Source: Pantoea sp. (GTDB lineage: Bacteria > Pseudomonadota > Gammaproteobacteria > Enterobacterales > Enterobacteriaceae). Taken from it: a stretch of 64,000 nt of DNA. The notes beneath the pieces were generated by a model. The model saw nothing but the letters and a program-made list of their open reading frames with translations. It was not told the origin of the DNA and did no database searches. The stretch's first letter is position 1. Each line of letters starts with the position of its first letter. The stretch lies in NCBI RefSeq assembly GCF_028283705.1, contig NZ_JAPWKD010000011.1, positions 558,001-622,000 on the forward strand, written 5' to 3'. Position numbers and translations under genes: made by a program. Positions 46,067 to 55,121 of this stretch are shown one piece after another.

Positions 46067-49000
46067 ATGCGCGTAACTTCGTCAGTACCGCAGGCTGCTA
46101 ATGACACAATAATAACCCCTAATCAGGTGGCACCGATTGCCAGGATAGATCATATCGGTAATGTGGCCGAGATCCCGCAATCAGCTTCCCATGCCACAAC
46201 CTCTGTTGCTGCCACCACGACCTTTCAGACGGCTATCAGCTGGCAGCGGCAAGCGGCTTTCGCCTGTTTGCTTGGGCAGCAGACGGGCTATTATCTGGAC
46301 GCTCACGATCTGTTGGTGGAGGAAAATCTGGCCCGTAGCGCGAGCATTGGGCACGGAAAGCTGCAATGTTATGACGTAAAAATTATGGCTACCGGGCAAA
46401 AGTTTGAAGTTTCTACCTATCCTGCCAGCGCCATTATCGCCAGTGGACATGAAGATCGATTCCCTGCCATTGCTAACTGTGTTAATAGCGAGCGTTCGAG
46501 GATTGGCATGGTGACGTTGCCCAGTGATAGCGGCCAGGGCGAAGAAAACTTTATCACCGTTTCGTTTAACCGGCAGGGGCTAATTTCGTGCGCGGAATGG
46601 CTGGAGCGGCTTAATCATCAACGAGATAATTGTTGTTCGATTGAAGATATTGTCAGTGACTATATGACGCGATTACAAGGTGCGCGTGCGATGCTGGAAG
46701 GGTGTAGTGATTTCCATAAAAAGATCATGACCTTTGGTCATTCTGTGGGTATTAAAGCGCATGCCTATCTCAATCCGACAGTTATTTTCTTGTCCGAAAA
46801 ACCGGAAGCTGCCGATGGTAGCCTTGAAGTGGAGTTTGAACCCTCGGCGTTTTTCTACCGTTTTCTGCAACAGGCCAGGATTAAATCCATGACAAAATCG
46901 AGTGGCATAAATTTTTCCTGTTATTTATCACCGGAGGTCAAGAGTAGCAGAACCTATAATAGCAAGGCCGATAGCTATAATCTCGGCGTCATTCTTCAGG
47001 AATTATTCCACATCAATATTAATAACCAACAACATGAGAGGACAGCTTTTCACTCTCTAATTGCTGATTTGTTAGAAGCTCAGGCAAAATATCGTCCCGA
47101 TGCTGAACAGACTCGTAATCAACTGCAACCTCGTTACACATTAACCAGTCTGATAGACGAATTTCTCAACACCGCACCCACTAATAAGCGTGATGAAATA
47201 ATTCCCCCGGGAAAATTAACGCTAATGATTCAAAAACAAGTCAATTACATTTCTGCGCTTTATTATCATCTTGCCGCCAGCGGGGATGAAGCGAGCCAGT
47301 TCCTGATCGATGCGCTGGTTGACTTTATAGTCACCACAGATATGTCACTGGTGGGTATGCAGCGTTATTTTACCTTTTCGCAAGAGATTTCAGGTATTCG
47401 GAAACCTGAGGGAGAATTAACGCTACAGCAGCGTGTACAGGAGATGTTGCAGGCAAAATCGTTTGACTCCTGTGCGCTGCTATTTTTGCTTTCCGATGTG
47501 AATACTACCCATCTGGAAAATTGCAGCTTCACTGACTGTTATCTTGATAATGTCATTGGTAACGAAAAACCCATATCTACGCTAAAGGGGAGTCAAATCA
47601 AACAAACCCCGGAGTCACTGCATAAAAAACCGGCCAGTGTCTGGCTTAAAGATTTTAATATGGAACGACTGGACTTAACCGGCACGGATACCGCCCCGAT
47701 TCGTTGGTTAGTGCAGTCTCTGGGACACACGACCGTCATCGGTAATAAATGGGAAAATGTTCATATTTATTTAAATCAATGTAACAAAGCAGACAATGCC
47801 GAAATTAACTTCAATCAATCACAGCTGAAAAATGTGGTGATGTCATCGCTTCCTGTTAACATTCACCACCAGCAACATCATTATTATCCGTGCTGCGAGA
47901 TTCTCCAGAGCAATTTTTCAAATGTGGAGGCGGAAAATCTGACGTGGACCGGGCTGACGTTTCGCCGGGGATGTAATTTCTCCGGGTTAAGAGTCAAAAA
48001 CTTAATTGTTAAAAATACCAGGTTTAATGACACCTTGTTTGGTAATTATGACAAACGGCAGATCACGCTGGCAGCCGAGATGTTTAATAATCATCAAATA
48101 CGTTCTCAACTGGAACCCGGCACAGGTGAAGGAGGAAAACCTGAATTTCTGCTATTTCTCGAAAGCATTGCCGACCAGCGGGTTAAACAGGATTTTGCGG
48201 AACAGATGGCTAGCCATATTATCGCTGGCGGGGGAGAACGCCTCAGTCACCCGGCTCTTTATGCTTTGCTAAATCATTTCTCGCAACAAGGCTATGCCTC
48301 TTCCATCGATATCCAGCACTGTTGTGAATGGGCAATGGATAAACTTTATAGTGCCTTGGGCACTCAGCTACTCGATCAGCGTATCAGTATTGAGGAACAG
48401 CATCATATTCTTACCCGTTACTTACCCGTCCTGGGAAATAATGCTTTATTGAAATATCAGCTTTGGATCCACCAAAGGTACAATCAATTGCCACCCGCAG
48501 TTAAAACTGCTTTTCTGACCATCCCGGAAATCGCTGCCGTACAACGTGAGTTGATCAAACTCATGGTTGTTGACAGCGATGATGGCCAGCAGCTGCCAAT
48601 TTATGTCTTACCTGATAAGACAAAAGGGTTCTATCTCACCAATGAGCATCAGGATGCGGTGCTGGAAAAGCGAACCGATATCGTTATTAATCCTGAACCA
48701 TTCGATATTGAACAACAGGATAAGACACTATCAGTGAGTTTTATTGGGAAAAATGCAGCGCGGATTAATGAAATCTTTTCCCTGTACCCCTGGCTGTTTA
48801 TTCAACAACAACCAGCCGTCCGGCCTGTTTTTGATCCGTTTCAATTCACTGCGCCTGTCTCCGGGCGTGAAGCTGCACGGCTTGAACTCATCAGCAGAAA
48901 TTTCCAGCGTTGTGTGGCTAAAAACGGTGTCTGGCAAATCGATCTGACCAGCATGGATGATCATCTGCTGTTGACGAAAGTACTGGCTCCTTATTTTTCT

Positions 49001-49555
49001 GAGGGGAGTTCGCCCAATCAACAACGTCAGAATTTATCAGATGAACTGCTGAGTCTTCTGCGTTCACGCATGATGGATCTCAATGGATGGGGGAGCCAGG
49101 AAGAAGCTAAGCGGGCATACAGTCAATTTTTACTATTAAGTCCTAATCAGCAGCGTGCGGTGGCGGCTCTGAGCCTGGCAGAACTCTTTGCACGGTTATC
49201 CTCGTCAGAATTTAGCGGGACGCATGATAACTCCCCGCCAGCGTGGCGTAAATTAGCCTGGCATTTTCTGACAGATGTTGAACGCTTCTGGCTGGAGCTG
49301 GCTGATTCTTTTGGCAAGTCTTACCATCAATACAGCAAAGCCCACTATGACGAACAACAAAAGAAAATTGTCTATGAAAATACCGTGCAGGAAATCGACA
49401 CGCTAAAACACTGGCAGGATACATTATGCCCGCAAGTGGGGATACTTACCGGTTATGCGGATTGCACAGCATTATTAAGCTCAGAAATGCGAGTCACCAT
49501 GAATAAGCCGGGTTATATCGATAATAAAATCTGGGAAATGATGAAATTGTTTTGA
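46067..49555 (+). CDS. Giant effector-like protein: pseudokinase + pentapeptide + HECT-like (copy E)
   Basis: 1162 residues, ATG at 46067 after AAAGAGATCC. Residues about 60-350 look like a protein kinase fold with degenerate catalysis: glycine loop-like IGHGKL, beta-3 lysine replaced by Ser116 (FEVSTYP), HRD read as H232-A-Y, DFG read as E256-F-E258. Kinase C-lobe marks survive: Y-L-S-P-E (286-290), SKADSYNLGVILQEL with Asp302 and Gly307, and the late Arg343 in KYRPDAE. Residues about 465-655 are pentapeptide-like, ending in the family anchor FGNYDKRQITLAAEMF. Residues about 660-1162 are HECT-like, with Cys1133 (YADCTALL), 29 residues from the end as in SopA/NleL. Fusion and function are inference. 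Confidence 0.7.
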   Translation: MRVTSSVPQAANDTIITPNQVAPIARIDHIGNVAEIPQSASHATTSVAATTTFQTAISWQRQAAFACLLGQQTGYYLDAHDLLVEENLARSASIGHGKLQCYDVKIMATGQKFEVSTYPASAIIASGHEDRFPAIANCVNSERSRIGMVTLPSDSGQGEENFITVSFNRQGLISCAEWLERLNHQRDNCCSIEDIVSDYMTRLQGARAMLEGCSDFHKKIMTFGHSVGIKAHAYLNPTVIFLSEKPEAADGSLEVEFEPSAFFYRFLQQARIKSMTKSSGINFSCYLSPEVKSSRTYNSKADSYNLGVILQELFHININNQQHERTAFHSLIADLLEAQAKYRPDAEQTRNQLQPRYTLTSLIDEFLNTAPTNKRDEIIPPGKLTLMIQKQVNYISALYYHLAASGDEASQFLIDALVDFIVTTDMSLVGMQRYFTFSQEISGIRKPEGELTLQQRVQEMLQAKSFDSCALLFLLSDVNTTHLENCSFTDCYLDNVIGNEKPISTLKGSQIKQTPESLHKKPASVWLKDFNMERLDLTGTDTAPIRWLVQSLGHTTVIGNKWENVHIYLNQCNKADNAEINFNQSQLKNVVMSSLPVNIHHQQHHYYPCCEILQSNFSNVEAENLTWTGLTFRRGCNFSGLRVKNLIVKNTRFNDTLFGNYDKRQITLAAEMFNNHQIRSQLEPGTGEGGKPEFLLFLESIADQRVKQDFAEQMASHIIAGGGERLSHPALYALLNHFSQQGYASSIDIQHCCEWAMDKLYSALGTQLLDQRISIEEQHHILTRYLPVLGNNALLKYQLWIHQRYNQLPPAVKTAFLTIPEIAAVQRELIKLMVVDSDDGQQLPIYVLPDKTKGFYLTNEHQDAVLEKRTDIVINPEPFDIEQQDKTLSVSFIGKNAARINEIFSLYPWLFIQQQPAVRPVFDPFQFTAPVSGREAARLELISRNFQRCVAKNGVWQIDLTSMDDHLLLTKVLAPYFSEGSSPNQQRQNLSDELLSLLRSRMMDLNGWGSQEEAKRAYSQFLLLSPNQQRAVAALSLAELFARLSSSEFSGTHDNSPPAWRKLAWHFLTDVERFWLELADSFGKSYHQYSKAHYDEQQKKIVYENTVQEIDTLKHWQDTLCPQVGILTGYADCTALLSSEMRVTMNKPGYIDNKIWEMMKLF

Positions 49556-49566
49556 CCTGCACATTT

Positions 49567-49592
49567 GTAGCGGCACGAATTATCGCGCCGCT
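49567..49592. repeat. REP-like element, copy 5
   Basis: GTAGCGGC arm, degenerate centre and GCGCCGCT arm; starts 12 bases after the stop of the giant effector-like gene. Confidence 0.75.
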
Positions 49593-49745
49593 CTAAACCA
49601 ATCCCTCTGCACCGCCGTGGTGCCAGGCGCTGCGAAAGAGTGCAATAGCACCTGAATGTTCATTCAGACTGGCCCGCATAACCCGCGAATATTCTGAGCA
49701 GGCATCAGGGTATTAAGGCTGGCCCGGTTATTGCTTTCTGAAACT

Positions 49746-49800
49746 ATTGCCCCAGCGTTGTGGCAATCACATCTTTTTTCATGCAGACAGCGTTGTCTGC
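49746..49800 (+). promoter_or_regulatory. ANTAR-type RNA leader: two hairpins with AGCGTT hexaloops
   Basis: Hairpin 1 (49746-49767): ATTGCC/GGCAAT stem with one C-T mismatch and a C-G closing pair around the hexaloop AGCGTT. Hairpin 2 (49783-49800): perfect GCAGAC/GTCTGC stem around the same AGCGTT. Both loops have A at position 1 and G at position 4, the known signature recognised by ANTAR antiterminators. They lie 85-139 bases before the amide-transport operon, whose last gene encodes an ANTAR protein. A terminator-like hairpin follows. Confidence 0.85.
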
Positions 49801-49808
49801 CAGCTGCT

Positions 49809-49852
49809 GGTTTCACCCTGTCCGGTTCTCCCGGAAACCCATTTTATTGTTC
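49809..49852 (+). terminator. Leader terminator candidate downstream of ANTAR hairpins
   Basis: TCCGG-TTCTC-CCGGA, or the longer GGTTTC pairing GAAACC, followed by ATTTTATTGTTCTT. It lies between the ANTAR hairpins and the start codon and would be relieved when the ANTAR protein stabilises hairpin 2. The exact overlap of stems is not resolved. Confidence 0.65.
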
Positions 49853-49884
49853 TTACTGACTCATCACTTCATTCAGAGGGTGCT

Positions 49885-51126
49885 ATGGCTATTAGTCGTC
49901 GTTCTTTTCTTCAGGGATCTGCATTATCGGCATTAGGTATGGCTGCGGGTGTTGCACCGAAAATCAGTTTTGCGGCGGATAATAAAGACGCCATCAAAGT
50001 GGCGACCATTCTTGATCTTTCTGGTGGTCTGGATATCTACGGTAAACCAATGTCCAACGCCATCAATCTGGCGGCCGATGAAATCAACGCGGCCGGGGGC
50101 TTGTTGGGGCGCCCGTTGCAGATGATTAATTATGATGCCCAATCCAATATGCAGCTGTATGCACAATACGCGCAGCAGGCGGCGTTAAAAGATAAGGTCT
50201 CCGTGGTACACGGCGGAATTACCTCGGCCTCGCGCGAAGTTATTCGTCCGGTACTGGACCGCTTCCGCACACTCTACGTCTATCCGACGCAATATGAAGG
50301 CGGCGTGTGTGACCGCAACTATTTCTCAACGGGTTCTACCCCGGCGCAAACTGTGGAAAAACTGGTGCCCTACGCGATGAAGAAATGGGGCAAAAAAGTC
50401 TATGTGCTGGCGGCTGATTATAACTATGGCCAGATCGTCTCCGCATGGGTGAAAAAGTCGGTGCACGATAACGGCGGCGAAGTGATGACGGTGGAATTCT
50501 TCCCGCTCGATGTCACCGACTTCGGTGCCGCCATCTCAAAAATCCAGAGTGCGAAACCGGATATGGTGTGGTCGGCATTGGTGGGCGGCGCGCATATCTC
50601 TTTCTATCGCCAATGGCATGCGGCGGGTATGAGCGGCAAGATCCCGATTGCATCGACGGTGTTTGGTGGCGGCAATGAACACATCATCCTGTCACCGGAA
50701 GAGAGCAACGGCATCCTGGTGGCGGCCAACTATATGCAGGAAATCGCCACCCCGGAAAACCAGGCCTTTGTGCAAAAATTCCATGCCAAATACGGTGCCA
50801 GCACGCCAAATATCAGCGATCTGGCGATGGGGGCTTATCAGGGCATGTTGATTTGGGCGGAAGGGGTGCGCAAAGCGGGTGATATTGACCGGATGAAGGT
50901 GATTGAAGCGCTGGAGTCTGGCATTAGCGTGACCTCGCCAAGCGGCAAAGTCACGGTCGATCCGGCCACGCATCACTGTTCGCTGGATGTGCACATTGCT
51001 GAGGTCGAGAACCATCAGATGAAAATCCTCGAAACCTTCACCGATCAGCCTCCGAGCGATACCGCAATGGTGTGCGATTTGAAGAAAAACCCGCGCGATA
51101 CCAAACAGTATCAAATCGAGCTGTAA
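49885..51126 (+). CDS. ABC transporter substrate-binding protein for urea or short amides
   Basis: 413 residues from the ATG at 49885 (AGAGGGTGCT upstream). A twin-arginine signal MAISRRSFLQGSALSALGMA precedes the mature protein, so export is probably by Tat. The fold is Peripla_BP_6, with IKVATILDLSGGLDIYGKPM and the urea/amide-type GGITSASREVIRPVLDRFRT and YPTQYEGGVCDRN motifs seen in UrtA, FmdD and AmiC. Operon of five transport genes plus a regulator. Substrate choice between urea and amides is not settled; the neighbouring amidase favours amides. Confidence 0.9.
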   Translation: MAISRRSFLQGSALSALGMAAGVAPKISFAADNKDAIKVATILDLSGGLDIYGKPMSNAINLAADEINAAGGLLGRPLQMINYDAQSNMQLYAQYAQQAALKDKVSVVHGGITSASREVIRPVLDRFRTLYVYPTQYEGGVCDRNYFSTGSTPAQTVEKLVPYAMKKWGKKVYVLAADYNYGQIVSAWVKKSVHDNGGEVMTVEFFPLDVTDFGAAISKIQSAKPDMVWSALVGGAHISFYRQWHAAGMSGKIPIASTVFGGGNEHIILSPEESNGILVAANYMQEIATPENQAFVQKFHAKYGASTPNISDLAMGAYQGMLIWAEGVRKAGDIDRMKVIEALESGISVTSPSGKVTVDPATHHCSLDVHIAEVENHQMKILETFTDQPPSDTAMVCDLKKNPRDTKQYQIEL

Positions 51127-51137
51127 CAGGAGCCACT

Positions 51138-52007
51138 ATGGATCTGTTAATTATCTACGGCATTGAGGTGCTCAATGCTATCGCGGTGCTGATTATCATG
51201 AGCCTCGGTCTGGCGGTGGTGTTTGGCATGATGAAAATCGTCAATATGGCGCATGGCGAATTTATGATGCTCGGTGGCTATAGTGCGATTCTCGCCACCA
51301 ACCGCCTCGGCCTGCCCATATGGGTAGCCATGCTGGTGGTTGCCCCGCTGGTGGTGGGGCTGTTTGGTATCGTGATTGAGCGAGTGATTATCCGTCACCT
51401 TTATGGCCGGATGATTGACACCATGCTGGCAACCTGGGGATTGAGTCTGGCACTGATCGGTGCCGCGACCATGGTATTTGGTAATACCACGCTGGGTATC
51501 AGTTCGCCGCTACCCAGCGTCAGCGTGGGCAGTTACAGCACCAGTGGCTATTCGCTGTTTACCATTGTGTTTGCCTTGTGTCTGGTCGGTGGGTTGTGGC
51601 TGTTGCTGCGCTTTACCACCCTCGGCCTCTGCGCGCGCGCCACCATGCAGAACGCGCGCATGGCGGCGGCGCTGGGTACCAATCCCGGCAAAATCTACAG
51701 CCTGACCTTCGGCCTCGGCGCGGCGCTCTCCGGGCTGGGCGGTGCGCTGCTGGCCCCGATCACCGGGGTGATTCCCACCATCGGCATCAGTTTTATCGCG
51801 AAGGCGTTTATCACGGTGATTGGCGGCGGCAGCGCCATTATTGCCGGGACGCTCTCCTCATCCACCCTGTTTGGCACCATCTCCCAGCTGGCAACCTACG
51901 CCTGGACGCCAGTATTTGGCGCAGTGGCGTTGTTGCTTAGCGCGATTGTGCTGCTGCGTCTACTGCCGCAGGGCATCACCGGACGCTTCTTCAGGAGGTC
52001 GCTGTAA
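51138..52007 (+). CDS. Branched-chain/urea-type ABC permease 1 (UrtB-like)
   Basis: 289 residues from the ATG at 51138 (CAGGAGCCACT upstream). LivH/UrtB-type permease with around eight hydrophobic segments; landmarks are NMAHGEFMMLGGY and the coupling-loop-like RATMQNARMAAALGTNPGKIY, then FGLGAALSGLGGALLAP. The stop overlaps the next start by TAATG. Confidence 0.9.
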   Translation: MDLLIIYGIEVLNAIAVLIIMSLGLAVVFGMMKIVNMAHGEFMMLGGYSAILATNRLGLPIWVAMLVVAPLVVGLFGIVIERVIIRHLYGRMIDTMLATWGLSLALIGAATMVFGNTTLGISSPLPSVSVGSYSTSGYSLFTIVFALCLVGGLWLLLRFTTLGLCARATMQNARMAAALGTNPGKIYSLTFGLGAALSGLGGALLAPITGVIPTIGISFIAKAFITVIGGGSAIIAGTLSSSTLFGTISQLATYAWTPVFGAVALLLSAIVLLRLLPQGITGRFFRRSL

Positions 52008-53038
52008 TGAAACTGATTGCTGAACGGGTGCAGATTATCGTGGTCGCGCTGGTGGTGATGCTGGCGGCGTTCTGGCTGTCGGGCGCACTGGAGCTGTATA
52101 CGCTGCTGTCGGTGACAGTATTTCTGGTGATGGGGCTGCTGGCGCTCAGCCTGGCGTTTATCTGGGGTTATGGCGGCATTCTGTGTTTTGGTCAGGCGGC
52201 GTTTTTCGGTCTTGGTGCTTATACCTACGCGATATGCGCCATCAACTGGGGCGACTCCACCTGGGCGGTGGTGATGGCGGTGCTGCTGCCGACGCTGTTT
52301 TCGCTGCTGCTCGGGTATGTGATTTTTTATGGCGGTGTGAGCGATGTGTATCTTGGCGCGATCACCCTGGCTGTCAGCCTGGTGTTGTTTAACTGGGTAA
52401 ACTCCACGGCGGGCAGTGAATACCATATTGGTCAGGCGCTGCTTGGCGGCTTCAATGGTATCCCGTCGGTGCCCACCCTTAACCTGCCATTCCAGCCTGA
52501 TGCGATTTTGTCACCGGAAGCGATCTTTATGGTGACGGCGGGCTGCCTGGCGCTGTGCTATGTGCTGCTGAAATTCATCCTGCTGAGTCGCTTTGGCAAA
52601 ACGGTGGTGGCGATCCGGGAGAACGAACAGCGTGCCGGTCTGCTTGGATATAACGTGCCAGCCCACAAGCTGGCGACCTTTGCCATCGGTGCTGCCATCG
52701 CCGGGCTGGCGGGCTGTCTGTACGTTAACTGGGGCGCATTTGTCAGCCCTGGCGTGTTCAGTATCAGCCAGTCAGCGCAGATCATTATTTGGGTGATTGT
52801 TGGCGGACGCGGCACGCTGATCGGTCCGGTGATCAGCTGCATTCTGTTGCAGTGGATGGTCACCCGGCTGGGTGCGCAGCAGACGGTAGACGTCAATCTG
52901 GTGCTGGGGGTGATTCTGGCGGTATTTGTGCTGCTGATCCCCGGAGGCATGTTGCCAACGATACAACGGCTGGGGCGGCGTAAGCGACAAGCCACAGAGC
53001 AGGCAAACTCACCGCAGGTCAGCGAGGTGAAACAATGA
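52007..53038 (+). CDS. Branched-chain/urea-type ABC permease 2 (UrtC-like)
   Basis: 343 residues. LivM/UrtC-type permease with IWGYGGILCFGQAAFFGLGAY, the coupling segment VVAIRENEQRAGLLGYNVPA, and VGGRGTLIGPVIS near the end. Forms the inner-membrane channel with the preceding permease. Overlaps the next gene by ATGA. Confidence 0.9.
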   Translation: MKLIAERVQIIVVALVVMLAAFWLSGALELYTLLSVTVFLVMGLLALSLAFIWGYGGILCFGQAAFFGLGAYTYAICAINWGDSTWAVVMAVLLPTLFSLLLGYVIFYGGVSDVYLGAITLAVSLVLFNWVNSTAGSEYHIGQALLGGFNGIPSVPTLNLPFQPDAILSPEAIFMVTAGCLALCYVLLKFILLSRFGKTVVAIRENEQRAGLLGYNVPAHKLATFAIGAAIAGLAGCLYVNWGAFVSPGVFSISQSAQIIIWVIVGGRGTLIGPVISCILLQWMVTRLGAQQTVDVNLVLGVILAVFVLLIPGGMLPTIQRLGRRKRQATEQANSPQVSEVKQ

Positions 53039-53766
53039 ACGCGCCGGTATTGTTACAAACCCGCAAGATCGGCGTCAGTTTTGGCGGGGTCCACGCGGTG
53101 AAAGAAGTGGATTTCACCCTGCACGAGGGCGAATTACGTTGCCTGATTGGGCCGAATGGTGCAGGTAAAAGCACCTTCTTCAAGATGCTGAGCGGGCAGG
53201 TGACACCGAGCCGGGGGGAGTGCCGCTATCGCGACCAGGTGATCTCCGGTCTGCGTCCGTGGGCCATCGCGCGTCTGGGTATTGGTATCAAGACCCAGGT
53301 CCCCAGCGTGTTTGAAGGGTTGAGCGTGCGCGAAAATCTGTGGCAGGCGGCGGCCAATAAAATGGTTAAAGCGGAGGTGCCTGCCGCCATTGATCGTGTG
53401 TTGCAGGATATCGGACTGGCGCATCTGGCAGACGTCACCTTAGCGGAGCTGGCGCACGGTCAGCGGCAATGGGTCGAACTGGGGATGATCCTGATCTCCC
53501 GCCCGCAGCTGGTGCTGCTGGATGAACCAGCCGCCGGGATGACGCACCACGAGGTGCGTAAAACTGCCGAACTGATTAAAGCCATCAATCAACAAAGTAC
53601 CGTGGTGGTGGTGGAACACGATATGGAGTTTATCAGCATGATCGCGCAGAAAGTGACGGTGTTTAATCAGGGGGCGGTGCTGGCGGAAGGAAGTTTCCGC
53701 GAGGTAACCAGTAACCCACTGGTCAAAGAGGCGTATCTCGGCAACGTGGAGATTAAACATGCTTGA
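53035..53766 (+). CDS. ABC transporter ATP-binding protein 1 (UrtD-like)
   Basis: 243 residues. Walker A GPNGAGKST, signature LAHGQRQWVELG (the LivG/UrtD variant), Walker B LVLLDEPAAGM, H-loop VVVVEHDMEFI. UrtD-type features include the HAVKEVDFTL start region and FEGLSVRENLW. Powers import by the two upstream permeases. Confidence 0.91.
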   Translation: MNAPVLLQTRKIGVSFGGVHAVKEVDFTLHEGELRCLIGPNGAGKSTFFKMLSGQVTPSRGECRYRDQVISGLRPWAIARLGIGIKTQVPSVFEGLSVRENLWQAAANKMVKAEVPAAIDRVLQDIGLAHLADVTLAELAHGQRQWVELGMILISRPQLVLLDEPAAGMTHHEVRKTAELIKAINQQSTVVVVEHDMEFISMIAQKVTVFNQGAVLAEGSFREVTSNPLVKEAYLGNVEIKHA

Positions 53767-54463
53767 AATTAAAGAGATGGTCTCGGGTTATAACAAGATT
53801 CCGGTGCTGCATTTGACTGATCTGTTTGTTGGCGCCAAATCCTTTACTGGCGTGCTGGGGCGCAACGGCATGGGTAAAACCACGCTACTGCGCGCCATTA
53901 TGGGGGAGCTGCCTGCATGGCAGGGGCGTATTGCGTTGAATGGTATCGATATCACTGCTTATCAGGCGCATCAGCGGGCGGCGGCCGGGATTGGGTTTGT
54001 GCCGCAGGGGCGACAAATCTTTCCCTTGCTGACGGTGGAAGAAAACCTGCGCATGGGTTGCGTGAAGCACTTCTCGCGCGCCGGACAAATTATCGAGCAG
54101 ATGCTGGAGATTTTTCCGCGCCTCAAACGGCTGTTGGCCCAGCCGGGAGGCGCTTTATCTGGCGGTGAACAGCAATTGCTGGCGCTGGCGCGTTGTTTGT
54201 GTGGGCAACCACAGCTGGTATTGCTGGATGAGCCAACCGAGGGGATCCAGCCGAATATCTGCGAGGAGATTATTGAGACGCTGCAACGACTGCGGCATGA
54301 GATGGATATTTCGATCATCCTGGTGGAACAGGATATTGAGTTTCTTTATGCGTTGTCGGATCAGATCCATGTGATTGAGAAGGGTGAGATTATTCACCAC
54401 ATCGATCCGCAAACCACCTCAAGCGCCAGTATTGCGGAGCAGTATTTAGGGTTTCATGCCTGA
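53759..54463 (+). CDS. ABC transporter ATP-binding protein 2 (UrtE-like)
   Basis: 234 residues, overlapping the previous gene by 8 bases. Walker A GRNGMGKTT, signature LSGGEQQLLALAR, Walker B LVLLDEPTEGIQP, typical of LivF/UrtE; GFVPQGRQIFPLLTVEENLRMG is a family block. Completes a five-component importer. Confidence 0.91.
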   Translation: MLEIKEMVSGYNKIPVLHLTDLFVGAKSFTGVLGRNGMGKTTLLRAIMGELPAWQGRIALNGIDITAYQAHQRAAAGIGFVPQGRQIFPLLTVEENLRMGCVKHFSRAGQIIEQMLEIFPRLKRLLAQPGGALSGGEQQLLALARCLCGQPQLVLLDEPTEGIQPNICEEIIETLQRLRHEMDISIILVEQDIEFLYALSDQIHVIEKGEIIHHIDPQTTSSASIAEQYLGFHA

Positions 54464-54569
54464 TGGGCGAACCGGGCTGTCCCATCTGACACAATCTCCG
54501 ACCGCCACAACAAAGCAGCTACCGTTCGGGTTGCTTACTGTAATGCTTTCCACTCCATGAGGGTGAAGC

Positions 54570-55121
54570 ATGACTGAGCAATCTTTAATGGCGACGCTTG
54601 CGGGCGTGCGGCTGCATCTTTTCCATCCTGATGCCCAGAGCGTCCGTGCATTCTGTGCTTCGCTGACGCAACTGGGTTGTCAGGCGCAGCACAGCTGGCC
54701 GCTGCCGACCCTCGCACCTGATGATGTGCACCTGGTGATTGTTGCAGTGGAGCCGCATTTTCAGCAGGCGATCCTGCCACTGATGCGTGCCTGGCGGCAG
54801 GCAAATATCCCGGTGATCGCCCTTGCTGATTGCCATAATGCCCGGTTATTTCCCTTGTTAATCGAGCTGCAACCCAGTGCTATCGCCGAACGTACCCTCA
54901 ATCCGTTTGCGTTAATTGTGCAGATGATCGGCACGTTACAGGCTGTCAGACGGCAGGTAAAAGGGAAAAGTGAACGTCTGACCCAGGCGAAAGGCATTCT
55001 GATGCGCGAATACGGGCTGGATGAATCGGGTGCTTACCGTTTTATGCGCAGTGAAGCGATGAACACCCGCAGCAGCATGGAATATACCGCCGAGCGGGTG
55101 ATCAACAGCCTGCAAAAGTAG
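54570..55121 (+). CDS. AmiR-like ANTAR antiterminator
   Basis: 183 residues; GAGGGTGAAGC precedes the ATG. The N-terminal half looks like a degenerate receiver-type domain without a clear phospho-acceptor context (as in AmiR), then a short linker, and residues about 125-180 are an ANTAR domain: RLTQAKGILMREYGLDESGAYRFMRSEAM-type sequence, here split as RLTQAKGILM, EYGLDESGAYRFM. ANTAR domains bind paired hexaloop hairpins and prevent leader termination; such hairpins exist at 49746-49800 upstream of this operon. Thus it likely controls its own operon. The ligand-sensing partner (AmiC-like) is not obvious. Confidence 0.88.
   Translation: MTEQSLMATLAGVRLHLFHPDAQSVRAFCASLTQLGCQAQHSWPLPTLAPDDVHLVIVAVEPHFQQAILPLMRAWRQANIPVIALADCHNARLFPLLIELQPSAIAERTLNPFALIVQMIGTLQAVRRQVKGKSERLTQAKGILMREYGLDESGAYRFMRSEAMNTRSSMEYTAERVINSLQK

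Noticed and set aside
11681..49555. Mobile-element genes (transposase, integrase) next to the SopA-like loci
   Set aside because: None could be identified in any frame; only REP-like palindromes are present.
54464..54569. Second ANTAR hairpin pair before the ANTAR gene
   Set aside because: A weak imperfect hairpin near 54512-54536 lacks a hexaloop with A1 and G4.
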